Below, one piece after another: positions 21,901-33,984 of a stretch of DNA of 64,000 nt. Location: assembly GCA_004802705.1 (NCBI GenBank), contig SGPL01000104.1, forward strand, positions 1 to 64,000, given 5' to 3'. This stretch comes from Bondarzewia mesenterica (lineage: Eukaryota > Basidiomycota > Agaricomycetes > Russulales > Bondarzewiaceae). The translations under genes and the position numbers were made by a program. The first letter of the stretch is position 1, and every line of letters begins with the position of its first letter. The notes under the pieces are model-generated. The model saw only the letters and a list, made by a program, of their open reading frames with translations, was not told the origin of the DNA and searched no databases.

Positions 21901-24372
21901 CTATTTTCCTGGAGTATAGCTCTGTGCATCGTTGAAAATTAAATAGGGCTTGCGCTCCGCCAAATCGAGGATCATCTCCGCGAAGTAGCTGTTGGCCCAC
22001 GCAAACCAAGAACGAGTATAGTCAGCATATTCGTAGATGCTTTGTGATTCGTGTATCAGGCCCAAGCCGACCGTATTCTAGAACGCATTTGAGGCATCTA
22101 TCTAGATAGTGCAGATGGCCGAATACTCACATTGGCAATGAGGTAGAGCGACTTCAAGATCTCGTCGTCGTTTTCGGTGCCATATATCGCAGAAATTTGG
22201 GACATGGGCCATGGATGCCAAACATTGACGTGCGGACCGCTGGCCTCCACGGTTAAGTATATGGACAACCTTCTGCGTAAAGGAGATTGAGAACACACCC
22301 AATACCACTGAAATTCATCCCTCGGGCATAATATGGGTTCCGACGAGAAAGTAACAACTCCCGAGTGGTCATATAGGCCGAGTTATTTCTCTCCACAAAA
22401 CCTATGTATGGGAGTGCGAGTAGCGACTAGGTTTCAGATCAGATCAGGGGCGGTGATTTTAGACTTAATAAATGATTATGAACGAACCGGAACATTGGCG
22501 TCATCCATTACATATCTTCCACCCAGGCCTGAGGAATAGTCATGAGAGATATCTACACCGTGAACGGGAACAAAATCACAGACCGTTGGTCTCATACGCG
22601 ATAATATCGTCGAAAACCTGTTCCGTTTAGCATACAAGACATATGAATCAACTAAATGAGAAGAAACTCACGGTGGTCTTCCAAATAGCATCCTGTATGG
22701 TCGCGCTATAGTCTCTTGCGAGTTGGCTGACATTCTGCAACTGCCCTAATTCGTCCAACATATTTGCTAAATGGCTGAGCTCAACACTTAACATCGCGTT
22801 AGCGGGCGTGAGGAATGCTGATTACAAACTGACATCAGTCTAGACATGATATCTAAGTGACATCCGACATACCAAAGGTGCTGAGATCATCCGATGGTCT
22901 GTGATGCGTGCCCACCAATCCAGTATAAGCCTTAGGCTCGCCATTCCCGCCATTATTTACGGCCGGAGAGAGCGCCCCATTACCACCCGTCCAGTTGTAA
23001 TAAGAAACATAATTGAAATTTTCGTCGAAGGAGCCTTGAGATTGCTCCCATATGAGTCGGAATATCTGGTCAATGGCGCTAAACCCTGCGGGAGGCATCA
23101 GTATTATAGTCAAAATAAAGTGCAAACCTGTCAACGAACAGTTCTGGTTCAATATTGAAGAATCGCCTGTACCCTGGTAGTAGGACCTTGACAACTTGAT
23201 GAAACCACAGAGCGAATCGAGCTCGTACTAGATGAGACCCCGAGTTAACGATACGTGTTGGATGATCATTCATTAGAGAAATTATAGCACCTTGCACTCG
23301 AACACTGTCTGATTGTCTACTGGGCTGCGACAAAGTAAGAGCAGTCCCCAATTGCGGCGATTAAGGCGGACGTTACAAGACGTACGGGTTCACGGTGACG
23401 CCATCGGCCCAGTCGTTGTGAGTTGGACTCAAGCCACTTTCCGGCGGCGGTTGAAATGCGCCGCAGTACGGGTATTGGAATATATAACGGGCTTCGTTGT
23501 TGATAACGGCCCTCACGAGCGTCGCGAGTTCTGGATCACTTGGCAACACCGAGCGGTATACTGCGAGCTTAAGAGGGGGTATAAATGCTCTGTCGAGCAA
23601 GGAAAGCCACGGCGTGCATACCTGGTTCGCCGTGTCCCGAAGCCATTGTGCGCTGCGTTTCATATTGATGTCAATGTTCTAATTCCATCACAGAACCCGG
23701 AAAGTAAAGAAAAACCATACGTGATGTCCTACAGAAATTATCAGAAATTAGCCTTCCTTCATTTGAATTCACAAGGGCGTGAATAAACTTACGCCCGTGA
23801 TGATGAAAGCTAGATTCTCCGTCTACTACAAAATAGTAAGATACAGATCACTGGCAGGAGCTGGCAAAATTGGAACTTGCCGAATTGAAGTATCGGATTG
23901 TAGTATCTGCAGTGAATTTGAACGTGAGCATGCAAATCTGTTGCTTCTGTAGACCGCCTAAACTCACCAAGAGTGTTGGGGTAAGTGTTCTCGAACAGAC
24001 GAGCGATATCAGGATCTCTGAGGCGCGACTTCATATCCTCGATCACTTGCTATACAATTTTCAGTGAACACTACGGAGATCCCAAATAATATGGAACTCG
24101 CCTCCACCACCGTGCTATTAAACGTGCGACATTCTGGTGCAGGTCTCATATACGGCAATGCCAAAGGTCCAGTAGATGCATTGCCCTGAGGCGTCTAAGT
24201 ACGCGCATCGCCGAACATCCGACTTGGCATATATACAGCCGCTTTACACAGGATCTCGACCAACATTACTCACCTGCGCATACGTGGTATAATCTGGGCA
24301 ACCTGATTCCTGCGCAATCACCGATGCAAACCCTAAGACCGTACCCAGGACCACCTTCTTCATCTCCTTCAT
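21901..24372 (-). CDS. GH125 exo-alpha-1,6-mannosidase-like protein (Mug157 family)
   Basis: About a dozen exons. Clear early ones are 24372-24274, 24194-24102 and 24049-23968; the next boundary is uncertain. A hydrophobic N terminus (KKVVLGTVLGFASVIAQ) looks like a signal peptide. Family blocks in order: CPDYTTYAQ, GPLALPYMRPAPECRTF, VIEDMKSRLRDPDIARLFENTYPNTL, WLRDTANQV, FQPPPESGLSPTHNDWADG, YTGLVGTHHRPSDDL, FLTPANAMLSVEL, then HVNVWHPWPMSQISAIYGT and YTRSWFAWANSYFAEMI near the end. RPSDD and the WLRDxxNQ block are diagnostic for GH125 (DUF1237). Known members remove alpha-1,6-linked mannose; S. pombe Mug157 is induced in meiosis. The intron after residue 64 has a GC donor. Confidence 0.88.
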
Positions 24373-25430
24373 GCTGAAGTTCGATACGTACTCGTTGAGT
24401 CTGTCGAACGCTTCCCAAGCGCCGTTCCTAGAAATTTGAAAGCCCCAAATTCCTTGAGTGTAATTCCGAAGGAAGCCGGGCACTCCTCCCAGCACGACTG
24501 TAGGCCCGTCTTTTATGCTCTTCCGCCAGCTCTTGAGTAACATGATCACGTTCGGACCGTGCATTCTGAGCACGATTCACATGCCGTAAAGGCCTCAATG
24601 CCGTGGTATGCACGGGACCATAATCGGACTCTCTGTCATATCCAGAATTATACCAGAGGAGGGAAACAGGAAGGCCATCAACGGTCACGGGAATACGGAA
24701 AAGAACGAGAACACACTCTTGAACATTCGATAAAAGTGTGCGAGTACTGTGTTGAAAAATGTGCAAAGACCTACAGTAAATCCAACGAGGGTGATAGACA
24801 TTGATTAGCAGTCTCTTATGTGCGTCTGTCGCACAATTGAAATCACAGACCTTCCAGTACGGGAGATGATCGATGCTCAATGTCGATGGGCCATGATGTG
24901 AAGAAGCTCTCCTATTCGCGAGAGTCAAGGTAGGATCAGACTTCAATCGGAAGCCCCGGTGGCGCAACAATATTGACAATGTCATGAGTATTCGTATTTC
25001 ATGCAAATGGCAGACACGAGAAAAAAAAATTCAAATATATAGGAAGCTGGTCTGAGAGATCGTAGCCGCACGAGTGGACAACACATTCAAAAGAACGGCC
25101 CCGCCCGGAGGCCACATACGAAGACCAGTAATAGGAGCAGTTGTGATCGAATAGAGAGAAGGACTGGTAGTGATCACGGCTATGCACTAGCGTACGCATA
25201 ACAAGGTGAGTAATGTACAGTAGCTGAAGGGTATAGGTGGTAGAGTGGCCTGAGCTCAAGGAAAGTGATACCAATACGTGCTGGATCCATGAAAGGGAAG
25301 CCAATTACATGTGTCCGTAAAACCGAAAACGGGGCCAAGAAGCCGTGGGCAGATATATGTCGATTTCATCTGTGAATAGATGTCCGGCGATGAGCCGAGG
25401 AAAACGGGGATGCTTGAGGTACGCACTTAC
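24373..25430. other. gene-poor 1.06 kb stretch
   Basis: Upstream of the GH125 start and downstream of the large disordered-protein gene, both minus strand. Open frames on the minus strand reach about 190 codons (24428-25006), but composition and start context look random and no domain is visible. The GH125 promoter must lie here. Confidence 0.4.
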
Positions 25431-27365
25431 TTAAAACATTGGTGTCGATGGGGCAGAATGCCAAACTTCCGTGTGGACATCGGAGAGCGTATCTTCAGCT
25501 ACTTCCTGAGCTTGAAGGCGCTCATTCTCTTCATCGAGGGATGCAGCGCGCGACCCAGTTTTTACGACGTCAGCGTCAATTTGCCGATCCCGAGAAGACG
25601 AATCGTGGTCTTGTGCTGAGATCCGTTTATCGCCCTCGATCGATATAACGTCTGTCGAGTCCGTTTTAAGAAGAATGGTGGGAATAGGGGATTCGGCGGA
25701 TGAAGTTGTGTCAGACAGTATCCCATTCGAAGAAGGAACGGATTGACTCTCAGAAGGCGCTGAGGATTTTGACTGCTCGCTGGTGCTTGGAAAACCACCT
25801 CTTTTCTGCACATCAGTGCCATCGCCTGTTTTCTCCTCACATTTACCCTCCCCTCCATTCTGAACAGGGCCTTGATGCTCTTCTTCACCCTCAGACTCAG
25901 CCTCATCCGAATCATCCACCGAATCGTCGTCGTCGTTCCCACGAAAGCGCCCGCCGGTCTTCAGACTCGCAGACCATAGGCTCCTGCCCCCCAACATGGA
26001 CGGTGTACCGGGACCAATTCCTACCACACTCCCATTGCCCAACCTCGCACTCCACCCACTCACCTCACTTTCCCAGCTCCCTCTTCTCGAGCTCCGTGGT
26101 CTAAGCGCACGCACGCTCGCATCAACCTCACCCTCGGCATCGAATTCATCACCCAACACGAAATGGCTGGAACGGTCCTCGGCACCGAATCGGCTTCCGC
26201 CGAAGTGAGAGAGATGTGACAAGGACACAGTGTCAGTTGTGCCACCAACCACGCCGATACGCGCACCAGGGAAAGCAAAGGCAGAAGAGGCAAGCGTGAG
26301 CACGGAAGCGTTGTCTGGAGGAGGTGAGGACGGGTGGGGATTATTGCGAGGATGATGAGTCGTGTGCTGGGGGGCCTGCAGCGCGTGTGTGAGCACATTA
26401 TGATGTCCCGCAGTTTGAGCGTTGAAGTTGAGCGAGTTGTGAACTGATGAGGAAGGTGAAGGTGGCAAAGCTGAGAATGTAATAGATCCGCCGGTAGAAC
26501 CTCCTACGCCCGAAGACGACCGAACGTGAGAAGGAATTCTTGGCGCCGGTGAGGTTGCTGGAGTCGGAGGGGCCTGAGCAATGTGCGCCATACCGTTTGT
26601 CAAATCAACACTGAGCAGCGTGGTCGGCTTGGTACTCGCTGCCATGCTTTTGAACGTGCGAGGATCTGAAAGATAAGAAGCGGATGACCGAGAAGGAGAG
26701 GGAGACGGTGGCGAACTGGGCGGTATAGGTCGAACAGATGCATCTTCATCTGCCTCGAGATTACTAGTCGGGGACCACATCGACTCTCGAGCGAGTGAGG
26801 AACGATAAGTGGAGAAATCTCCATGAGCCTCAGCGTCAACAATACTCTCGGGCTCGTCTCCATTTAATGAGATCGGCGCCGGCCTTGATGATACATCGTC
26901 TGTATGAGCACTTCGCCTCACATCATGGTCACTGCTTCCTCTGCCGCGTGAAGGAGTCGACTGAACTCTGGTCAGTTCTCTGAAATTGTCAGGTAGCGGA
27001 GGTCTCCTCTTATCCCGACCAGACACGTTGGTTCCACCGTGATTGCGACCTCGGATGCTTTCGGATGCTCTTCGAGGCCGCACAGTACCTGCCAACTTCC
27101 GTTGAAACCAGTCGATGATGGGTTTGCTCGAGCGACGAGCGATCTTCTTCGTCTGCGACTGAGATTGCTGAGGCTGTTGGGCAGTAAGCGGTTGAGAAAT
27201 GGGTGACATGGGAAGCTGCTCGGTGTGTGTATCAGTTGTGGGAGACGCTAATGACTGCAGTGCTCGAGGGTGCGGCTGTTTGTCCTTAGAATTACGGGGA
27301 GTCGTTCGAGACGCCGACTTCCTTGTGGTTGTGTTATCGGCATCGACAGATGATGAGACAGGCAT
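25431..27365 (-). CDS. large intrinsically disordered protein, intronless
   Basis: One uninterrupted frame of 644 codons from the ATG at 27365 (MPVSSSVDADN) to TAA at 25431-25433. Notable in a window where nearly all genes have introns. No globular domain that I recognise. The N-terminal third is Ser/Thr/Gln/Arg-rich with a short KPIIDWFQRKLAG motif that could be a helix. The middle has poly-Pro/Ser runs. A better-ordered island is NASVLTLASSAFAFPGARIG ... EGEVDASVRALRPRSSRRGSWESE; then come an acidic run (DDDDSVDDSDEAESEGEEE) and a Ser-rich tail. The frame stays open upstream to 27629, but that part looks like leader. Function unknown; probably a phospho-regulated scaffold. Confidence 0.75.
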   Translation of the reverse strand: MPVSSSVDADNTTTRKSASRTTPRNSKDKQPHPRALQSLASPTTDTHTEQLPMSPISQPLTAQQPQQSQSQTKKIARRSSKPIIDWFQRKLAGTVRPRRASESIRGRNHGGTNVSGRDKRRPPLPDNFRELTRVQSTPSRGRGSSDHDVRRSAHTDDVSSRPAPISLNGDEPESIVDAEAHGDFSTYRSSLARESMWSPTSNLEADEDASVRPIPPSSPPSPSPSRSSASYLSDPRTFKSMAASTKPTTLLSVDLTNGMAHIAQAPPTPATSPAPRIPSHVRSSSGVGGSTGGSITFSALPPSPSSSVHNSLNFNAQTAGHHNVLTHALQAPQHTTHHPRNNPHPSSPPPDNASVLTLASSAFAFPGARIGVVGGTTDTVSLSHLSHFGGSRFGAEDRSSHFVLGDEFDAEGEVDASVRALRPRSSRRGSWESEVSGWSARLGNGSVVGIGPGTPSMLGGRSLWSASLKTGGRFRGNDDDDSVDDSDEAESEGEEEHQGPVQNGGEGKCEEKTGDGTDVQKRGGFPSTSEQSKSSAPSESQSVPSSNGILSDTTSSAESPIPTILLKTDSTDVISIEGDKRISAQDHDSSSRDRQIDADVVKTGSRAASLDEENERLQAQEVAEDTLSDVHTEVWHSAPSTPMF

Positions 27366-27679
27366 GATGGCAGAATAATGTAAAAGGAGAAGTGTTGTGG
27401 AAGGTTGTAGAGTATGACGGGTTGCCTGGTAAGGAAGTACTAATAAGTAGCAAAAGGATAGCTTGGGGAGTTCCGCCAAGGCGTAAGTAACTGCGCGCTG
27501 GTTGAGTTCGTCTATCTCAGATCTCCCATAAGCACTTGTCCTTAATGTTAAATTGCGCCCCTTACCAACCCTCATATACACTCCCTCACGATACTCGTAC
27601 TCGACTACTTTGATTAACGAAGTAGACATATGTAGAGTTTATTTTAATACCTCTATTGGCGGCCCATCGAGGCATTCTA
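27366..27679. other. intergenic region
   Basis: Promoter/leader of the disordered-protein gene plus the 3' flank of LYS12. The open frame that runs through most of it lacks conserved sequence. Confidence 0.45.
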
Positions 27680-29386
<1,707 letters not shown>

Positions 29387-29614
29387 CTCAATTCGTGTTG
29401 TTAGAAGCGTCGTGCGGGGAAAGGAGGAAAACGACAAAAAAAGTATATGCACTGCAGTAAGACCGAAGCGCGCCGAAATTATGAAATAATACGGTCACAT
29501 GATTAGTCGCGTTCACGTCGCGCGCTACGCGTTTATTGCTACTTCCACTGTTCCAGTGTTCCACGGCTTCTTCTAACTCAATCCCTCAGCGAAACAATCG
29601 CAATCTCATCCGCA
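29387..29614. promoter_or_regulatory. 228 bp divergent promoter (LYS12 / CDT2)
   Basis: Lies between two divergent ATGs. It contains the GC-rich palindrome-like patch gtcgcgcgctacgcg near 29517-29532; the function of the patch is unknown. Confidence 0.45.
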
Positions 29615-31508
29615 ATGCCTTACAGTCAGAGCGTTTTGCCTGCTAGATCCGCTTTGATAAATACAACAAACAAGCACCAGACTACTGTCACTTCTTTCTT
29701 CTCCGAGCTGTCGACGCCCGCGGGGCATGGGCGACCAAAACGGCCAGCCTCCAATGAGTCAAAAAAATGAAGGGGCAAACAAAAGAATTAAGCTGCTGAA
29801 CCAGGATCCAGCCGGTGAAGAGTTTTGTGAGGAGGAGGGAAGCAGTGACGTGGAGATTCTGGATCTGGCTGTTGGAGTTCGAGCTCGTCAGAAGAGAATG
29901 ACAGCGTTTGGGATGATGAATGCGAACGCGACATCTCGGTCTGCAGCCCTCCACAGACGTATGCGGTGTAAGTTTTGCTGGTCTTTACTGGCGAGGATGA
30001 TAGACGAACCTGGATACGGAATTACTCTGCAGTGTCGACGCGTCCCTTTCTGCAGTCATTCGTCTCCTCACACAAGTCAGATATATACAAATGTCATTCG
30101 CTCCAAGTGGACTCATTCCTAACAGTTCCGTACGCGTGTTCATATACTCACGGTATGTGTCTTTTCCTGGAGGGCAGTCTTCTGGAAAGAATTGTCTGAC
30201 AAAAAAACTCACAGCGGCGAAGAAAGGTGGGACGCCACTACTGGCTGTAGCGACTGAACAGGGCTCAGTCCAGATCCTGGACACTTCCAAGCGAAACGAT
30301 TGGGACTGTGGTACGTTTATAAATTCGCCGTCCGTCACGACCTCAGACAAACATATACGTGCAGAACCTCAGCGAACAACTATGGAAATTCACCAAAACG
30401 GTATCTTCGACGTGCAATGGTCAACCTGTGACTCTTTCCTGGCCACAGTCTCTGGTGACCAGTCCACACGCATCACCAACATTGGCACGTCCAGGACATT
30501 GCAGATTCTGCGCGGCCACACAAGCACCGTCAAAAGCGTGGCCTGGGATCCATCAAACCCGGACATGCTGAGTACCGGCGGACGCGATGGTGCCATTTGT
30601 TTATGGGATCTAAGGGTACAAGAAATGAGACAAGGGGCAGAGGATGGAATTGACGTGTTGGCACCCGTACTGAGGATTGCAGGAGCAGGCGGGGGAGAGG
30701 CTCACAAGAGCAGACGAGGAAAGGCGACGATGGCTTGTTCGGCTGCCAGGAGTGTTCCTAGCTTGGTATATCCCGAGGGGGAGTTCTTTGGACTGATCAG
30801 CAGTAGCTCCTTCGACGGGTAAGCCACCTCAATGAGACGGGTGCGACCGTGAACTCATGATATCTTAGCATTCTCCGTCATTGGGATCTTCGCCTTCCGA
30901 CGGCCGCGCGCAAGAACAAATCTGCAAAACAAGTTCAGCCGACGCAGATATCTTCCTACGACCCGACAATGATACACGGTTCTCGCCGACCCCATGGCAT
31001 CGCATCTGTTCTCGCAGGCTATGGGCCATCCGCAGGACTTCTCTTCGGCCTGGGCACAGATTCGCGAATCTACACCTACATGGCGTCGTCACTGCAGCCT
31101 CTCGCAGAGAACGACGCATACACATTCTCGCACCCGAACATGCAAACCAATTCGTTCTATGTCCGTCTGTCACTTTCGCCAAATGGTCAATGGCTCGCTA
31201 GCGGAAGCGCTGGCTCGGGCGGATCTGCATTCCTCTACGATGTGTCGCGCGCGGGGCGAGCGAACCCAATTCTTTCCGGTCCGTATTCAAACTCTTCAAG
31301 TGATACAGCTGGTGTAGAGTTGAAGGGTCAGACGGGAGAAGTTGGATCCGTGGATTGGGCGGAAGAGATATTGACAACCTGTGCGGACGATGGGACAGTT
31401 AGGATTTGGAGAAATGACGTCGAGGTAAAGCGTTTGTGCGAAGAGGATGCGACACATGCCAAATGGGACTGGGCTTGGGCAGAAGATGAGGCCAGAGAGA
31501 AGCTTTAA
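29615..31508 (+). CDS. CDT2: WD40 substrate receptor CDT2/DTL-like, N-terminal exons unresolved
   Basis: Clear exons: 29996-30152, 30215-30310, 30365-30818 and 30869-31508. WD40 blocks: KKGGTPLLAVATEQGSVQIL, IFDVQWSTCDSFLATVSGDQ, ILRGHTSTVKSVAWDPSNP, MLSTGGRDGAICLWDLR, LRHWDLRLPTAARK and SVDWAEEILTTCADDGTVRI. HxxGIFDVxWSxxDxxLAT...SGDQ is characteristic of Cdt2, the Cul4-Ddb1 receptor that destroys PCNA-bound Cdt1 and RNR inhibitors in S phase. Upstream, ATG 29615 opens a frame with QTTVTSFF (a PIP box) that stops after NESKK at the A7 run 29761-29767. The same frame re-opens as SSSSSEENDSVWDDE...PPQTYA before the splice at about 29965. An intron from 29758 with a weak GTCAAA donor, or an indel, could join them. 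Confidence 0.8.
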
Positions 31509-31767
31509 ATGGGAAGCTGCAACCGTGCGTGGTGTATGTACGATATCGCTTTTATGCCCTTGTATACACTTTGCAATGTATCATATTTTGACATCCTGGG
31601 CGTACGGGAGAGACAGCGGAGGTATGTCAGATGCCAAAAGAATGCAGACCAAAAAATAGATATTATGGATTACAGGATGTCCGCGTACGGGTCAGGTGCT
31701 ATCGGTGTGCAATGTGAAAGGCGAATGGTGAGAGATCGATCGAAGAGAACATGGCGAGCGAATGCAA

Positions 31768-32666
31768 TTACTTCTTCTGTATTGCATTTACCAGCCTGCA
31801 GGTAGAAGTTAATTAAGGACACGTAACTTACGACTGAAGACAACGCACCAGTCCAAACCTTCCTCCAGACCTTCGCCTTTCACAGCACAGCTCCCTCGTA
31901 CGCTCCAGTCTCGCCCTTTCTCTCCTCCTGCCAGCCCAAGTTGTTCACTTATCTCTTCAGGTCTTAACGCACCGTCCACGTCTTGTTTGTTACAGAAAAC
32001 AAGCAATGGCACTCCAGCCAGCTCTTCTTCTGATAGCATTGTCAGAAGCTCACTACGTGACGTCTGTAGGCGGTCACGGTCGGAAGAATCGATGACATAG
32101 ATGATGGCAGACGTATTCGGGAAGTAGCAGCGCCAGTATGGTCTGGAAACAATACTTAGTCCGATCAAGGTCAGCATGGACAGTACAAAAGTCACTTACC
32201 GGATGCTCGACTGTCCGCCGAGATCCCATACTTGAAATTTGATGTTTTTATACTGAAGAACATAAAAATTTATGGAACCTGCATCACCCATTTGAAGACT
32301 CACTTCAACCGTTTCCACGTTGAAACCAATTGCTGGTTGAGGCCACCTTAACCATGGAAGTGACGTATCCAACCGTTGGTATTACTTACTGGGTATTGTG
32401 GATACTACTTCCCCTATCTATTTACAGGACGAGCGTGAGTGCAGATTGAAACATGACGCAAAATAAACTGCTGACCTGTAACCGGTACAGAATTGTTGTC
32501 TGAAGGAGAAGGAGTAAGCACCCCCGCATGCACAAGGTCAATATTGTGAGTAAATCACCTTGCCGGCCGAGTCCAATCCCAGCATTAGTATACGGACATC
32601 CTGGTCCTGTTGCCAATGAGTCAAAGAGGCGATTGAAGAGAGTAACGAAGAAACAGAGAGACCCAT
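31768..32666 (-). CDS. ARL1: ARF-like small GTPase ARL1
   Basis: It starts MGLS with a myristoylatable Gly2 in exon 1 (32666-32559), ending in the P-loop GLDSAGK. Later exons give TTILYRLQ; IGEVVSTIP; IGFNVETVE (switch 1 Thr region); YKNIKFQVWDLGGQSSIR (switch 2); then PYWRCYFPNTSAIIYVIDSSDRDR, NKQD and the SCAVKGEGL box. The real C terminus is a 28-nt exon (31795-31768) encoding LVNAIQKK; reading through the donor at 31848 would give an unrelated tail. The interswitch YKNxKFQVWDLGGQxSIRPYWRCY is Arl1-specific. Role: Golgi GTPase recruiting GRIP-domain golgins. Ser replaces Gly in the P-loop GLDGAGK, a mild change. Confidence 0.9.
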
Positions 32667-33984
32667 AGCGGCGTGCAAGTTTGAAGTAAGTGGAAATGTA
32701 GGCGTTGGAGCGATTGGAAAGCAGATACTTACAGAACTGCTGAATTGCATCATCGGCAAAGCCCGATATGCTTCTGCACACAGGGCGGGAGGACTTGAAG
32801 CGATCTCAGAAGTTGAACTCGATGATCTCGCCAAATACTTGTTGCCCGTTCTATAGCGCCACCTTTTTTGTTCTCAGTATATGCCTTCTGCTGCTTCTTT
32901 GAACGAGTCGGCCACCCAAATATTCACGTTTAACTTTGGAATTGCAGGTCAACTAGAAGCTCGAGGCTTGACGATCCTTGGCCTGTCATGGTTTGATCAA
33001 AGGAGTTTTCACAAGTACCCTGCTACAATAGCCCTTACTAGACTGACGACGGCCTTTGTTATGGACGCGTTCTGGTAGCAACTGTGATGATTCATGCCAC
33101 CCAATGGCGGGAGTATACATAAATGCACTCCAAACAAGGTAAGACTCGAAGGCAAGGCAATTTGTCCACCTCAGCCCATTCATTGTTCTTGTGTCCAACC
33201 CCCCAACATGGCCATAATTGCCAGGAGCCAGGACCTTACAGACATGCCTCTGCAGCATAGCTCTTCCACCGTGGACGGCAAACTGACGATGTCTGCAGAT
33301 CAAACCGATGACTCTAAAGGACAATCTCGCTCGCGCAGCTCGTCAGCGAAACGCAGAGCTTGACCTAATATTATCGAGGAAATTCCGAGGAAGAAACGAG
33401 ATTGAGCTTCGAACTCTTGCCAGCTTCGCGCGGAAAACTCGTACTTGTCAATTTTTTCGAGATTTGTCATTGCTGGCCCACATCGATTCGACTGCGCCTC
33501 GTATAGCACGAACTTAAAGAATGCCAACTTGAAAATGGTCGATATAAACCGGAAGTGGTCGAGCAGGTCGTTTGCCTACAACGGAATGGTCGTCATGATC
33601 AATAGAATGAACAGGTTGGTTCACATGAGAGATGCGCTTGGAGAAGCTGTGGAACGCACCAGTTTGAACTTTGTACACGACGGGTACTTGTCGTCAGTTC
33701 ATGTAACATATGATCTAGGCTTCATCGCACGTATTGAGCTTTCTTTCCTTTCCCTTGGGGATATTGCTACAACCGCCAACATTGCACACGATTGGTATAT
33801 CACTTAGCACAAATTGTATCTTGTTAGATCTTGTCATGCTTCACATTTTCAAATTCAAATCCGATCTACCAGACTTGCCAAATGTGGACAACGCGATTTG
33901 CCCAAACTTTGCAGTCAACACCGTCTCGTTCACGACTCGGATACCTCATATCTTGTTCTCAACCTGGTCTTCTTCAGCTTCACA
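32667..33984. other. 1.3 kb divergent intergenic region
   Basis: Between ARL1 (-) and the WKF gene (+). It has a few ORFs of 70-120 codons (for example 33308-33517 and 33445-33807 plus), without motifs or convincing splice links. It contains both promoters; a small unrecognised gene remains possible. Confidence 0.4.

Noticed and set aside
24428..25006. 192-codon minus-strand ORF as a gene upstream of GH125
   Set aside because: No motif, starts without clear context, and overlaps the GH125 leader in another frame.
31809..31848. ARL1 ending with a CVVFSRKLRVLN-type tail
   Set aside because: This is intron read-through; splicing to 31795 gives the ARF-family ending.
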